Shown: positions 40,896 through 50,507 of the stretch, in pieces
Numbering within the stretch: position 1 is the stretch's first letter
Layout: every line of letters starts with the position of its first letter
Assembly: GCA_020848035.1 (NCBI GenBank)
Contig: JADLAX010000030.1
Coordinates: 62,001-126,000, forward strand
From: Anaerolineae bacterium
GTDB taxonomy: Bacteria > Chloroflexota > Anaerolineae > Promineifilales > Promineifilaceae
Direction: 5' to 3'
DNA: 64,000 nt
Notes under the pieces: generated by a model
The model's input: the letters and a program-made list of their open reading frames with translations, nothing else
What the model was told of the DNA's origin: nothing
Database searches by the model: none
Translations under genes and position numbers: made by a program

Positions 40896-42545
40896 TTATT
40901 TTACAAACGGCAGCTGTTTGGCCCAGCGCTGGAGCCAGCTCATCTCGGCCTGTTCGGCCTCGGTGGTGCCTCGTTTGTAGTAATAGCCGTGGTAGTAGTA
41001 GCTGTGCGTTTTCTTGGAAACGCGGTTCAGTACCGCGCCAAACAGGTTGGCTTCGGCCTGGCGCAGGTTGTAGATGGCTTGCTGGATCACCTCGCGCCGC
41101 GTTTTGCCCACGTTGATGACAAACACCGCCCCATCAACCCGCTCCGACAGGATAGCCGCATCGGCGACAATCACGGCGGGCGGGCTGTCGTAGATGACCA
41201 CGTCGGCGATTTCGGCCAGTTCGGCCATCACCTGTTTCATGCGCTGCGAGCCGATCAGCTCCGATGGGTTGGGCGGCAGTGCGCCGCTGGTGAGCACACG
41301 CAGGCCGGGAACCTGGGTGCTTTCCAGGAAGTTGCTGGCCGACAGCTCCGGCTCGCGCAGCAAATCCGTTAGCCCTTTGGGGTTTTGCAGGTGGAAGATC
41401 TCGTGCTGCACCGGGCTGCGCAGATCGGTATCGACGATGATGGTGCTGTGCCCGGCCTGGGCCATGACCACACCCAGGTTGGCGGTGACAAAGCTTTTGC
41501 CTTCGCCGCGCACGGCGCTGGTAACCAGGTACGATTTGCTCGGCTCATCCACCGACATAAACTGGATGTTGCTGCGAATCATGCGGTACGCTTCCGACTG
41601 CGGCGAGAATCGGTCGCGGGTGGTGATGAGGGCATTGTCATACCCTTCGGTATTCACTTCGCGGATGGCCCCGAGGGGGTTGAGGCCAATCATTTTGCCC
41701 AGGTCATCGCTGGACTTGATGGTGTCATCCATGTGTTCCAGCACAAAAATGAGACCCAGGCCCAGGGCCAGGCCGATGGCGGCGGCTACGGCCGTGTTGA
41801 GCTGCACATTCGGCCGTACCGGGTTCAAGCTGGGCTGCGCTGCCTCGACAATGGCCAGGTAATTGGACGATTGGTTGCTGTCCAGGAAGGCCAGCAGCTG
41901 GGTGAAGTTGCGCTCCCACTCGGTGATTAATCCGGTTAAGGCATTGATTTCTTGTTGGAGAGCGGCCGTTTCCGTGGCCGATAGCTGGGAAACGTCGGTC
42001 GCTTCCAATTCTTCCAGGCGCGTCTGGCCTTCCTCAATTTTGGTTTGTAGGCTGGCCATGCGCTGCTCAACAAAAGTGATCGTTTCGGCGAATTCCTGGT
42101 TTTGCAGGGCGGTGGGGCTCATCAAAATGAGCTGGTTGGCTACTTCGTCGGCGATGACGGCCGCTTCTTCTGGCGAATCGGCCTCGACGGTGATTTCAAC
42201 CAGCTGCGTGTTAGGCACCAGCTTGGCAGAGACAGCGCCCCTCAGCCGCTGCCAGCGTGTGTCCAGCCCCAGCGCTTCCACGGTTCCTTCCAGCACCGGC
42301 TGGCGCTGGGCCAGGGCCGCGTACGTCTGAGCCAGTTCCTCGCTGGTGCGAAAATCCTGGGTGCTAATGTTGGTTGTTTGTAAAGATTGGCCCACCAGGA
42401 TGCTGGCGGTGGCCTTGTAAACTGGCTCCTGTTGGCGCGTAACGCCAAAGCCAATGGCCAGGGTAAAGATGAGTACCAAAACCAGCACCCACCATCGTTT
42501 GAGCACAATCGCTGCGTAGTGACGCAATTCCACAAAATCTGACAT
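40896..42545 (-). CDS. Chain-length determinant fused to tyrosine autokinase (Wzz/BY-kinase)
   Basis: 549 residues. Wzz-type N-terminus with helix at about 20-37, coiled coil at about 158-222 and a second helix at about 254-271. The cytoplasmic kinase domain follows: Walker A SAVRGEGKS (about 343-351), Walker A' IIVDTDLRSP, Walker B VIYDSPP, and a C-terminal tyrosine cluster YYYHGYYY that is autophosphorylated. Such fusions set polysaccharide chain length. GGAGGAA lies before two tandem ATGs; the second (42545) has the better spacing. Last gene of the locus, with the terminator right after it. Confidence 0.93.
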   Translation of the reverse strand: MSDFVELRHYAAIVLKRWWVLVLVLIFTLAIGFGVTRQQEPVYKATASILVGQSLQTTNISTQDFRTSEELAQTYAALAQRQPVLEGTVEALGLDTRWQRLRGAVSAKLVPNTQLVEITVEADSPEEAAVIADEVANQLILMSPTALQNQEFAETITFVEQRMASLQTKIEEGQTRLEELEATDVSQLSATETAALQQEINALTGLITEWERNFTQLLAFLDSNQSSNYLAIVEAAQPSLNPVRPNVQLNTAVAAAIGLALGLGLIFVLEHMDDTIKSSDDLGKMIGLNPLGAIREVNTEGYDNALITTRDRFSPQSEAYRMIRSNIQFMSVDEPSKSYLVTSAVRGEGKSFVTANLGVVMAQAGHSTIIVDTDLRSPVQHEIFHLQNPKGLTDLLREPELSASNFLESTQVPGLRVLTSGALPPNPSELIGSQRMKQVMAELAEIADVVIYDSPPAVIVADAAILSERVDGAVFVINVGKTRREVIQQAIYNLRQAEANLFGAVLNRVSKKTHSYYYHGYYYKRGTTEAEQAEMSWLQRWAKQLPFVK

Positions 42546-42655
42546 CATTTCCTCCGTTTGCCTGCAACAGTGGGTACATTCTTAGAAAATTCTTCCCTCA
42601 TACCAGTACGCAACAGGCTTGATTCGCTTAATTTTTATATATACCCATGCTCTGG

Positions 42656-42735
42656 CCACCCCTCAGCCCGAAGGGATGCTCTCCTGACCGTGCCGGTTGG
42701 GTGGCACGGCGGGACGCCGACCACAGCCCGAGAGT
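42656..42735 (-). repeat. Structured spacer element between sugar transferase and Wzz genes
   Basis: CCGTGCC (42688-42694) pairs with GGCACGG (42703-42709). A direct repeat of CC(T/A)CAGCCCGA lies exactly 60 bases apart at 42661 and 42721. Fills the 240-base spacer. An AT-rich TATATATAAAAATTAA stretch (minus strand, about 42650-42630) follows and may hold a promoter for the Wzz gene. Function unknown. Confidence 0.45.
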
Positions 42736-42790
42736 TTGTATAGTTACCTGCTTTTTGGGGTTGATGAATTTGGTTATGGCTCTTTTGTTA

Positions 42791-44254
42791 TCAGGTGCCT
42801 TTCAGTTTGAAGAGGACACCGATGGTTCTGAAGAGGATGTAAATGTCCAGCACGACGGAAAGGTAGCGAATGTAGTAAAAGTCGTACTGGAGCTTGATGA
42901 GCGCATCCTCGACGCTGTTGCCGTAGTCGTAATGAATCTGGGCCCAACCGGTGATGCCCGGTTTGACGGTGAGGCGGGTACGGTAGAAGCGGACTTCTTT
43001 TTCCAGGGTTTCGATGAATTCCGGGCGCTCCGGGCGGGGACCGACCAAACTCATGTCGTTTAGGAGTACGTTGATGATTTGCGGCAGCTCATCGAGGCGC
43101 GATTTGCGTAAAAATTGGCCTACACGGGTGATGCGCGGGTCTTTCTTTTTGGCCCACTGCGGTTTGCCGTCTCTTTCGGCGTTGGTGACCATGGTTCTGA
43201 ACTTGAGAATTTTGAATTTCTTCCCTGCCCGGCCGCAGCGTACCTGGGAGTAAAAGACGGGGCCAGGGGAATCCAGCATAATAGCCAGGCCAATGGCCGG
43301 CATGAGGAGCAGAAAGACCGGGGCGGCCAGCAGCACGATGATCAGGTCTAGCATGCGTTTGGCGGCCAGCTGGAAACGGCCGATCAGCGGTGCTCCCTGC
43401 ATGGCGCTTAAGGCCCAGGCGGGGTCCACGTGCTGGATGGGCACACTGCGGCACACTCTTTCGTACAGATCGGGCATCCAGGAGACCTCGATGCCCTGAG
43501 CCTGGCATTCAACCAGCTGGCTGAACAACGGCCGTTCCAAATTTCGCTCCAGGGCAATCACCACCTCCTGCACACCCATCTGCCGGGCCACGTGCAGCAC
43601 TTCTTTCTCCGCGCCAAGAATCGGCGCGCTGGCCAAAGACTCGTGGACGGCTTCGGGCGCGTTGTCTAAAAAGCCAACCACCTGGTAGTTAGTGAGCGGT
43701 TCGCGCTTCAGCGCCCGGGCGATGGTGGCTCCCCGGTCGTTAGCCCCGATAATCAGTACCCGGTGGCGGAAGGGTGGCGCAAAAAAGACGTAGGAGTAAC
43801 TCCAGCGCCAGAGGATGATGGCGGGTATCACCAGGACCAGGAAGAAGATGACAAACAGGCGCGGCAGCGACTGTGAGCTGACAAAGTAGACGCCCCAGTA
43901 GATGATGAAGCCCAATATGCCGGTAACGAAGACACGAACGGCCGTTAACGTACGGCGACACGAGGTAGGAATATCGTATAAGTCATTCAGCCCGGCCAAA
44001 ATGCCCCAGCTGATCAGCATAATAGGGAACCAGAACCAGCGTTCCCGCATAATCGAACTGTCTATGGACTGGCCGGCTGAGTTTTGCCACCATAAAAATG
44101 CGCCCGCTACGGCCAGCAAAACCAGGCAGGCATCGATGAACAGCAGCAGCAAGCGGCGCTCTGAGAAGGGCAGCTTAAACATGTTTGTTTTACGAAAAGT
44201 AGGCATGGTGTTAGCCAAGGCTTGGGGAGTGGAATCGTTTGGATACAACTTCAT
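42791..44254 (-). CDS. Polyprenyl-phosphate sugar-1-phosphate transferase (priming, WcaJ/ExoY-like)
   Basis: 487 residues. An N-terminal four-helix membrane part, then a Rossmann-like CoA-binding domain ([17 protein letters not shown]), a helix, and the catalytic domain with [48 protein letters not shown] and [11 protein letters not shown]. These enzymes attach the first sugar phosphate to undecaprenyl phosphate, starting the repeat unit. The ATG at 44254 (GGGAGG upstream, nine bases) is preferred over the TTG at 44260. The window has no other priming enzyme. Confidence 0.93.
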   Translation of the reverse strand: MKLYPNDSTPQALANTMPTFRKTNMFKLPFSERRLLLLFIDACLVLLAVAGAFLWWQNSAGQSIDSSIMRERWFWFPIMLISWGILAGLNDLYDIPTSCRRTLTAVRVFVTGILGFIIYWGVYFVSSQSLPRLFVIFFLVLVIPAIILWRWSYSYVFFAPPFRHRVLIIGANDRGATIARALKREPLTNYQVVGFLDNAPEAVHESLASAPILGAEKEVLHVARQMGVQEVVIALERNLERPLFSQLVECQAQGIEVSWMPDLYERVCRSVPIQHVDPAWALSAMQGAPLIGRFQLAAKRMLDLIIVLLAAPVFLLLMPAIGLAIMLDSPGPVFYSQVRCGRAGKKFKILKFRTMVTNAERDGKPQWAKKKDPRITRVGQFLRKSRLDELPQIINVLLNDMSLVGPRPERPEFIETLEKEVRFYRTRLTVKPGITGWAQIHYDYGNSVEDALIKLQYDFYYIRYLSVVLDIYILFRTIGVLFKLKGT

Positions 44255-44322
44255 CGTCAAGTTCCTCCCTGACAGATAGGCAATACAGCTAAGTTGTGAT
44301 CAACGGTGGGTGGATATCGGTG

Positions 44323-45567
44323 TTAAAGGGTTGGGTTCAACCCGGCGACCATTCTGGCGAGTGCCGCATCATAGGCGCTGGCGGCGTGGCTGAGGGTGTA
44401 TTTGTTCAGAAAGGCGTGGTGCCCGGCAGCACTCATAGCTTCCAGGGTGTGGCGGTTGTGAACCAGGCGGCGCAGGGTGTGGGCAATTTGTTCGGCCGTG
44501 GGATTGGGCAGCACCACGCCGCACGCTTCTTCAGTAATCATCTGGCCAATTTCACTATCTGGCTGCACAAAGCCCAAAATGGGCGTGCCGCTGGCCATAA
44601 TGCCGTACGATTTGCTGGGCACGCTCAGGCCGGTGAACGCCTCATCCAGGCACACCAGGGCCAGGTCGGCGGCGGAGAGCATTTCCGCCAGGCATTCCAT
44701 CGGCTGATAGCCTAGAAACTGCACGTTGCTCAGGTTGTGTTGGGCGACCAGCTGCTGGAGCGTCTCCTTCTTAGCCCCCTCGCCGACAAATTGGAAGAGC
44801 ACTTTCTCGGTCGCCAGTTCGCGGGCCGCTTCGATGATCGGCTCCAGGTTGTGGGTGCGCCCCATGCGCCCGGCGTACTGGACAACAAAAACATTGTGGA
44901 TGCCGTGCTGGTGGCGAAAACTGTTGTGCTGTTTGGGCACTGGTTTGACCCTCTTTTCATCGGACCAGTTGGGGATGCGGATGATGCGGTGGTGCAGGTG
45001 GCACGGCAGCTTTTGCCGGACGATGCGCTCCATATCCCGACCAATGACCACGAGAACGGCCGCATGGCGAAAAATCAATTCGGTTATCCACCGCCAAATC
45101 CGGGTAATGGGTGACCGGGGCGACAGCACGCCCAGGTTGACCGCAATTTCCGGGTAAATGTCGTACACAATCAGCAGGTAGGGTAATTTGAAAAGTTTGG
45201 CAAACAGCCAGCCCACCAGGCCCAAAAATGGCGGATTGGTGGTCACCACCACGGCGGGGAAGTGCTGGCGCTGCCGCCACAGCAGCAGGCCAACCGACCA
45301 CAAAAAGGAGAGGGCAAAGAGGGCGCGGGAGAGCAGGCTCTTTTTCTGGTCGCCCAGCGTGTTGACCCGAATGATTTCTATGCCGTTGTAATGCAAGGTT
45401 TGTGCCGTCGTTTCTGCCTCGGTGCCCCAGCTGGGCCGGGCACAGTAGACGGTAATCTGCCAGCCGAGTTCCGTCAGCCGCTCGGCCAGCTCGGTCATGT
45501 GCATGCCGGTGGAAATCATCTCCGGGTAGAAGTGCTGGCACAGCAGCACAAAACGCTTGTTGTCCAT
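44323..45567 (-). CDS. GT4 glycosyltransferase (WbuB-like)
   Basis: 414 residues from the ATG at 45567. GT4 (GT-B) fold: LLCQHFYPEMISTGMHMTELAERL at the N-terminus (typical of WbuB/CapJ-type), a hydrophobic TTNPPFLGLVGWLFAKLF, then the second domain with NVFVVQYAGRMGRTHNLEPIIEA and ADLALVCLDEAFTGLSVPSKSYGIMASGTPILG (E-x7-E-like donor region). It begins directly behind the sulfatase-like stop codon. Adds a sugar from a nucleotide donor in the cytoplasm. Linkage unknown. Confidence 0.9.
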   Translation of the reverse strand: MDNKRFVLLCQHFYPEMISTGMHMTELAERLTELGWQITVYCARPSWGTEAETTAQTLHYNGIEIIRVNTLGDQKKSLLSRALFALSFLWSVGLLLWRQRQHFPAVVVTTNPPFLGLVGWLFAKLFKLPYLLIVYDIYPEIAVNLGVLSPRSPITRIWRWITELIFRHAAVLVVIGRDMERIVRQKLPCHLHHRIIRIPNWSDEKRVKPVPKQHNSFRHQHGIHNVFVVQYAGRMGRTHNLEPIIEAARELATEKVLFQFVGEGAKKETLQQLVAQHNLSNVQFLGYQPMECLAEMLSAADLALVCLDEAFTGLSVPSKSYGIMASGTPILGFVQPDSEIGQMITEEACGVVLPNPTAEQIAHTLRRLVHNRHTLEAMSAAGHHAFLNKYTLSHAASAYDAALARMVAGLNPTL

Positions 45568-45568
45568 T

Positions 45569-47011
45569 CTACAGATATCCCAATTTTTCCAGGTGTTTTT
45601 GCAGGGCTTCGCTCTCGTGGTAGGTGAGCGGTTCATCGCCGAGCTGCTGGGCCAGGTGTTCGTTTTGGGCCAGCCACTGCGCCAGCACCTGCCGCAGCTG
45701 GTGGGCGATTTCCGGGTGTTCAGCCAGGGCGTTGTGCTGCTCGGCCGGATCGGTTTGCAGGTTAAAGAGATACTCATTGCTGCGGTGGAAGTAGCTGCGC
45801 CAGAAGTGATACGGCCGTCGCATAATGTCCCACAGCAGGCCGCGTGCCAGCACGTGCTGCACTGTTTGCCCCAGCGTCTGCCGGTTGCGCGGCGGCTGGC
45901 GGATTTGGATGTATTTCCACTCCTGGCTGCGCACAGACAGGTAGCGGTTGTGGATGGCTAGGGATTGCGTATCGGAAAAGGTGTAGGTGCGCACCTCCTC
46001 CGTCTCTTGGTTCAGCAGTGGCAGCAGGTTTTTGCCCTGGATGAAGCGGCGCGTTTCGGCAGGTTGGGGGAGGTGGGTAACGGCCGTTACCGTTGGCACC
46101 AGATCAATCAATTCGGCCAGACCGGGCACCCGCTGCCCGGCATACGCCCCGCCGGGGAACTTCATGATGAGCGGCACATGGATCAGCTCGTCATACGGTG
46201 GGTGACCGTGGGTGTAGAAGCCATGCTCATAAAACGCCTCGCCGTGGTCGCCCACGATGATAAACAGCGTCTCGTCATAGATGCCCAGCTGTTGCAGGTT
46301 AGCAACCAGCTGCCCCAGGCAGTGGTCGTTGTAGAAAATGCCATCGTCGTACAGATTCATGAGCCGAGCACGGTCGGCCTGACTCGCGCTGCGGATATCG
46401 TCGCTTTCGCCGGCGCCGGGCTGGTAAAACGGCCCGCCATAACGGCGAAACGGTTCGGGTGCGCCGTACGGCTCGTGTGTTTCGATGGACCAGACAAAGC
46501 TGAAGGTGTTCTGTGCCGGGCGTTCGGCCAGCCAGGGCAGCAGGTAGTCATTGATGTCTTCGGCCAGGGGCAGGGCGATTTCGGCTTCGGCCGTGTGCAG
46601 CAGCCCTTCTTTGGCGGCGTTAAGCCGGTGCCGTTTGGCCACCAGGTCTGGCTGGCGAAAGAGGTCGAAGTAATGGTCAAAGCCGCGGCTAAAGCCAATT
46701 TCCCCGGCGATGTTGCCCATGGTGTTAAAAGCGGCCGTTTCAAATCCACCTGCTTTTAGCATCTCCGGCAGCCGCTTGAGACCCACCGAAAACATATTGT
46801 CGCGCGTGGTGGCCTGGTGCACCGTGGGGTAAACACCGGTCAAAATGGAGGCGGCCACCGGGCGGGTCCAGGTGGTTGAGGTGAAACAGTTGGCAAACAC
46901 CACGCCCTCGGTAGCAAGCTGGTCGATGTGGGGGGTGATGTTACGGCCGTAGCCATAACAGCCCAGGTGATCCGCGCGCAGGGCGTCTAAAACGTAAAGA
47001 ATAATATGCAT
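45569..47011 (-). CDS. Sulfatase-fold hydrolase or transferase with Thr nucleophile (first copy)
   Basis: 480 residues of the alkaline phosphatase superfamily. N-terminal metal residues are in LDALRADHLGCYGY; the nucleophile segment reads TTWTRPVAASILTG, so Thr49 stands where formylglycine sulfatases have Cys. Later: VWSIETHEPYGAP, IVGDHGEAFYEHGF (second metal set). The C-terminal part (about 350-480) is helical and lacks the usual sulfatase end. No signal peptide is seen. Without Cys or Ser-x-Pro-x-Arg it is unlikely to be a formylglycine sulfatase; phosphoester or phosphoglycerol-type work is more plausible. Paralogous to the 59003 gene. Confidence 0.8.
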   Translation of the reverse strand: MHIILYVLDALRADHLGCYGYGRNITPHIDQLATEGVVFANCFTSTTWTRPVAASILTGVYPTVHQATTRDNMFSVGLKRLPEMLKAGGFETAAFNTMGNIAGEIGFSRGFDHYFDLFRQPDLVAKRHRLNAAKEGLLHTAEAEIALPLAEDINDYLLPWLAERPAQNTFSFVWSIETHEPYGAPEPFRRYGGPFYQPGAGESDDIRSASQADRARLMNLYDDGIFYNDHCLGQLVANLQQLGIYDETLFIIVGDHGEAFYEHGFYTHGHPPYDELIHVPLIMKFPGGAYAGQRVPGLAELIDLVPTVTAVTHLPQPAETRRFIQGKNLLPLLNQETEEVRTYTFSDTQSLAIHNRYLSVRSQEWKYIQIRQPPRNRQTLGQTVQHVLARGLLWDIMRRPYHFWRSYFHRSNEYLFNLQTDPAEQHNALAEHPEIAHQLRQVLAQWLAQNEHLAQQLGDEPLTYHESEALQKHLEKLGYL

Positions 47012-47029
47012 GGGTGTTCCCTGAAAATA

Positions 47030-47072
47030 GGACACTGATTTACACAGATGAACGCTGATAAAAATCTGTTGA
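47030..47072. repeat. ATTTACACAGATG / AAATCTGTTG iterated words
   Basis: Short spacer between the sulfotransferase and sulfatase-like genes contains TTACACAGATGAAC mirrored by AAAAATCTGTTGAG, same word class as 11768 and 13192. Confidence 0.5.
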
Positions 47073-47082
47073 GAAGGTGTGT

Positions 47083-47970
47083 TTAGCCATCATGGTGGGC
47101 CTGCTGTGGCTTCTGAAACTGCCACTTTTGCGGGGCGAATACCTCAAACAGCGATTTGCGCAAGCGCAGCCGATGCCAGCGCACGGCCTGCATGTAGATC
47201 AGATTGCGGTACAGCCGCGACTGCCATACCCGGCTTTTGTGAAACTGGCCGCGGTTACTCTGAAACTGGTGTAGGTCTTCGGTGAGTTGACGGCCGTACT
47301 CTTGCTTAAAAGCGGGATACAGCTCGTTTTTGACGTAGGTGTATAGTTCAAGGTCGGCCTGGTTCTGTTCTTGCAAAATGGCGCGGGTGCGTTTGTCGGC
47401 CAGCAGCTGGTTGGCCAGCGTTTTGTCTGAGGCCACATTTTTGCGCTCATACGAGATGTTCAGGTCGGGGGCCAGCAGCTGTTTTACCAGCAAAAGCGAC
47501 TCATCAAAGTGCTCCACCAGCCCCACCAAAACCTGCTTATTTTCCAGCACGCGAATCGCTTCACTCACATCATCCGTGCCGGTGAGCATGCGCGTTTGCC
47601 AATTTGGCCCCCAATCGTTGGTGTGAACCCATTCCTCAAAGGTAACCGGCAGCTGGCGTCTTTCCTGCAAAAATTGGAAGTGGGACGCCTGCCGCCGCAG
47701 CGGTTCACGCATCAGGGCAAAAAAGCGCACGTCTGGCTCTGCTTGCTTCAGGTCGGTGTAGATGCGGACCTTGTGGCCAGCAATGCTTTTGAGGCGGGGG
47801 TAAACGGTGCGCAGCTGCCGCAAATCGCGCGCCGAGTAGCCGTCCAGCGGGGACATGGCGTTGTAACCCTGCCAGGGCAAGACGTCGCAGTGGTTTAGCC
47901 CGTAGGCGCTGCGCAGGATCCAGTGCACGGTTTGCCCGGCACATTTTTCTATGTGAACAAAAGCAAGCAT
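47083..47970 (-). CDS. Sulfotransferase (Sulfotransfer_2/heparan type)
   Basis: 295 residues. The 5'-phosphosulfate loop is VHIEKCAGQTVHWIL (typical of family 2: IPKTAGTT-like) and the 3'-phosphate region is FFALMREPLRRQASHFQFL. A Arg/Lys-rich C-terminus follows. Family 2 enzymes sulfate sugar chains such as heparan and chondroitin. No signal peptide, so it would act in the cytoplasm on lipid-linked repeat units. Close paralogue of the 50508 gene. An AAGGC site precedes the ATG. Confidence 0.83.
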   Translation of the reverse strand: MLAFVHIEKCAGQTVHWILRSAYGLNHCDVLPWQGYNAMSPLDGYSARDLRQLRTVYPRLKSIAGHKVRIYTDLKQAEPDVRFFALMREPLRRQASHFQFLQERRQLPVTFEEWVHTNDWGPNWQTRMLTGTDDVSEAIRVLENKQVLVGLVEHFDESLLLVKQLLAPDLNISYERKNVASDKTLANQLLADKRTRAILQEQNQADLELYTYVKNELYPAFKQEYGRQLTEDLHQFQSNRGQFHKSRVWQSRLYRNLIYMQAVRWHRLRLRKSLFEVFAPQKWQFQKPQQAHHDG

Positions 47971-47982
47971 AAGCAGCCTTTT

Positions 47983-49146
47983 TTATTCTTCGTCTAGATA
48001 AACGGGTTGCAGTTCGGCGTTGAAGGTGTGGGTGGTTGTACCGCTGGGGGTGCTGTCTGAGAGCACGGTTTTGTACAGGGCTACCAGCCGCCTGGCGTAG
48101 GGCCGGACGTCCAGCTCCTGGCAGGCGGTGCGGCGATTTTGCTGGCCCATTTGCTGGCGCAGGGCGGAATCGGCCGTAAGTTGGACCAGGCTGGCGGCCA
48201 ATGCGGCCGTATCGCCCGGCGTCACCAGGAGTCCATTTTGGCCATCGTGCACCACTTCTGGGATGCCGCCCACCGGCGTGGCCACAATGGCCAGCCCGGC
48301 GGCCATCGCTTCGATGATGGCAAAAGGCAGCCCTTCGTTGTAGGAAGGCAGCACAAAGATGTGGGCCTGCTGCAAAAGGTCGGTTTTGGCCTGGCCTTGC
48401 ACGATGCCAATCAGTTCACAGCGATCTTCCAGACCCAGCCCGGCAATCTTGCGGCGGGCTTTTTCCAGGTCCCCTTCCTTTTCGCCATCACCAGCCAGCC
48501 ACAGGCGCAAGGGCGTTCGTTCGGGGATAAATTGCATGGCCTCGATCAGGTCAAAGGCCCCTTTGCGGTCGCCAATCGTGCCCAGGAAGAGGGCGTTGAC
48601 TGGCAGGCCCGGGCGGGTCTGGGGCGGCGCATAGATATCTACAGCCAGGCACGGCCGAAATGGATAAATGCGCGCGGCGGGCACCAGGCGGCTCAGCGCT
48701 TTTTTCCACTCGGTGGAGACGGCGATGACGGCTGCGGCGCGGTTCATCATGAAGCGGGTGTAGGCGGCCAGCAAGCGAGAGCGGCGAGTGACCAGCGCGT
48801 CGTATTCGGCGGCGTGAATGTGGAGGATGAGGCGACGGCCGTACAGCCTGCTCAGCGCCACGTAAAAGGTATCTTTCAACCAGCCCAGCCCTTGCGAGGT
48901 ATGAATGTGCACCAGGTCGGGGCGAAACCGGGTGAGATCACGTGCAAATCGAGCATATTGGTTGAGGGCCAGGCGCAGATTGCGCCAGGAGAGCTGACCC
49001 ATCTCGCTGTTGGCATAGCGCTGCACGGTGGGGAAGTAGAGCAGGTCAACGTCTTGCGCCAGGACGGGCACCAGGGCATCGGTCAGGGCCAGAATGCCAC
49101 CAGGTTTGCCCTGGCCTGGGCCAACCATTAGGATTTTTGGCTTCAT
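47983..49146 (-). CDS. GT4 glycosyltransferase
   Basis: 387 residues. Marks of GT4: GGILALTDALVP near the start, DLVHIHTSQGLGWLKD, ALFLGTIGDRKGAFDLIEAM, LWLAGDGEKEGDLEKA and FVLPSYNEGLPFAIIEAMAAGLAIVATPVGGIPEV with the E-x7-E motif. AAGGACACAAAG lies before the ATG. It transfers a sugar from a nucleotide donor in the cytoplasm during repeat-unit assembly. 33 bases separate it from the next GT4 gene upstream. Confidence 0.92.
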   Translation of the reverse strand: MKPKILMVGPGQGKPGGILALTDALVPVLAQDVDLLYFPTVQRYANSEMGQLSWRNLRLALNQYARFARDLTRFRPDLVHIHTSQGLGWLKDTFYVALSRLYGRRLILHIHAAEYDALVTRRSRLLAAYTRFMMNRAAAVIAVSTEWKKALSRLVPAARIYPFRPCLAVDIYAPPQTRPGLPVNALFLGTIGDRKGAFDLIEAMQFIPERTPLRLWLAGDGEKEGDLEKARRKIAGLGLEDRCELIGIVQGQAKTDLLQQAHIFVLPSYNEGLPFAIIEAMAAGLAIVATPVGGIPEVVHDGQNGLLVTPGDTAALAASLVQLTADSALRQQMGQQNRRTACQELDVRPYARRLVALYKTVLSDSTPSGTTTHTFNAELQPVYLDEE

Positions 49147-49179
49147 ACTTTGTGTCCTTGTTGCTAGAGTGGCCCAATC

Positions 49180-50304
49180 TCAGTTGGGCAGGGTGGCCAG
49201 CAATCTTTCGTAGAGCTGCTGGGTTTGGCGCACCGATTGGGGCTTGCTAAACCGTTCGCGCACAACCTGTTCGCCCCGGTCCAGCAGGCGGTTGCGCTCC
49301 GCTTCGCCCAGTTCCAGCACGCAGGTGATGGCTTCGGCCAGCTGTGCGGCGCTGCCGGGTGGCACCATCGGCCAGCCCACATCGCCCAACATTTCCGGGA
49401 TGCCACCAACGGCCGTTGCCACCACGGCACACCGGGCCGCCATCGCTTCTGAGATGACGCTGGGCAGACATTCAAAGTGCGACGGCAGCACCAGCAGATC
49501 GCTGGCGGCCAGCAGCTGCGGCACGTCGGTGCGCTCGCCCAGAAAGGTAACGGTTTCTTGCAGGCCCAGGCGCTTCACTTCGCTTTTGAGCTGGTTTTCC
49601 AAGGGGCCGCTGCCAATGAGCAGGCAGTGAACCTGGCCCAGATGCTCGGGCGACAGCAGGCTGAGCGCTTCCAGGAAACCCTGGTGGTTTTTCTGGGGAA
49701 AGAGGCGGGCGACGACGGCGATGATTGTTTTGTCGGCGGGCAGACCGAGCTGCTGTTTGGCAAACGGCCGTGGTACACCCAGAGCAAACTTGTCAATGTC
49801 GATACCCACATAGAGCGTTTCGATCTTCTCGGGCGGTATTTTTTCCAGCTCGATGTACTTTTGCCGGTCAAATTCCGACACGGCAATGATGCGGTCAGAC
49901 AGCGGGCTCAGGGTGCGGTCTACCAGGTGTTCGGCCCACATTTTTGCAGACGCGGGGGCATGTTCCTGGGTGATGATGATGGGCACCCGGCGCAGCGTGC
50001 CCCAGAAGCGGCCCCAAAAGTTGGAGCCGCTGAGGTGGGTATGCAGAATGGTGACATCGGCCAGCACCGGCCACAGCGTTTTCCAGACAGACAGCTGGAA
50101 GCGGGAGCGCCGCTTCAGCTCGATGACGGTGACACCCGCCTGGCGCAGCAGGTGGTCCTGGCCATAGGCTGGTTTGTCACGCGTCACACAAATGACGGGC
50201 GTAAATTTGGTGCGGTCGATGGTGAGGGCGACGTTGGTGACCACCTGGGCCACGCCGCCGCGCCCCAGCCGATCGACCAGGAAGAGAACTTTTTTGGGTG
50301 TCAT
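49180..50304 (-). CDS. GT4 glycosyltransferase
   Basis: 374 residues from the ATG at 50304; the frame continues to 50466 but that part is an iterated-repeat spacer. GT4 marks: VLFLVDRLGRGGVAQVV, ILHTHLSGSNFWGRFWG, VITQEHAP, IAVVARLFPQKNHQGFLEALSLL, SDLLVLPSHFECLPSVISEAMAARCAVVATAVGGIPEM with E-x7-E. Ribosome site is poor. Adds a sugar in the cytoplasm; the linkage is unknown. It follows the 50508 sulfotransferase across a 200-base spacer. Confidence 0.92.
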   Translation of the reverse strand: MTPKKVLFLVDRLGRGGVAQVVTNVALTIDRTKFTPVICVTRDKPAYGQDHLLRQAGVTVIELKRRSRFQLSVWKTLWPVLADVTILHTHLSGSNFWGRFWGTLRRVPIIITQEHAPASAKMWAEHLVDRTLSPLSDRIIAVSEFDRQKYIELEKIPPEKIETLYVGIDIDKFALGVPRPFAKQQLGLPADKTIIAVVARLFPQKNHQGFLEALSLLSPEHLGQVHCLLIGSGPLENQLKSEVKRLGLQETVTFLGERTDVPQLLAASDLLVLPSHFECLPSVISEAMAARCAVVATAVGGIPEMLGDVGWPMVPPGSAAQLAEAITCVLELGEAERNRLLDRGEQVVRERFSKPQSVRQTQQLYERLLATLPN

Positions 50305-50390
50305 GAGAAGATTTTCACCGCGGAGCACGCGGCGGGCGCAAAGGAATAAAAACAGGTCTTTCGGAGCTGGTGGGGTCAAACTGATTTTTG

Positions 50391-50446
50391 CACCGAATTG
50401 ACGCGAATGAACACGAAAATTAGCGTTAATTCGCGCCAATTCGGTG
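50391..50446. repeat. CACCGAATTG inverted repeat (iterated word)
   Basis: CACCGAATTGACGCGAA (50391-50407) is mirrored by TTCGCGCCAATTCGGTG (50430-50446), one mismatch. Directly upstream on the plus strand are further words such as CGCGGAGCACGCGG and CTTGGCGGACTTGGCGG at 50481. This spacer is built from iterated words. Confidence 0.75.
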
Positions 50447-50507
50447 CGAACTCCCTGAAATCCCAAGGAGCCTAAAAAACTTGGCGGACTTGGCGGTTAA
50501 ACGGCCG

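Noticed and set aside
42656-42735. Third copy of the 39161/40692 leader element
   Set aside because: It is GC-rich and structured, but a base-by-base alignment with the two copies fails, so it is listed separately.
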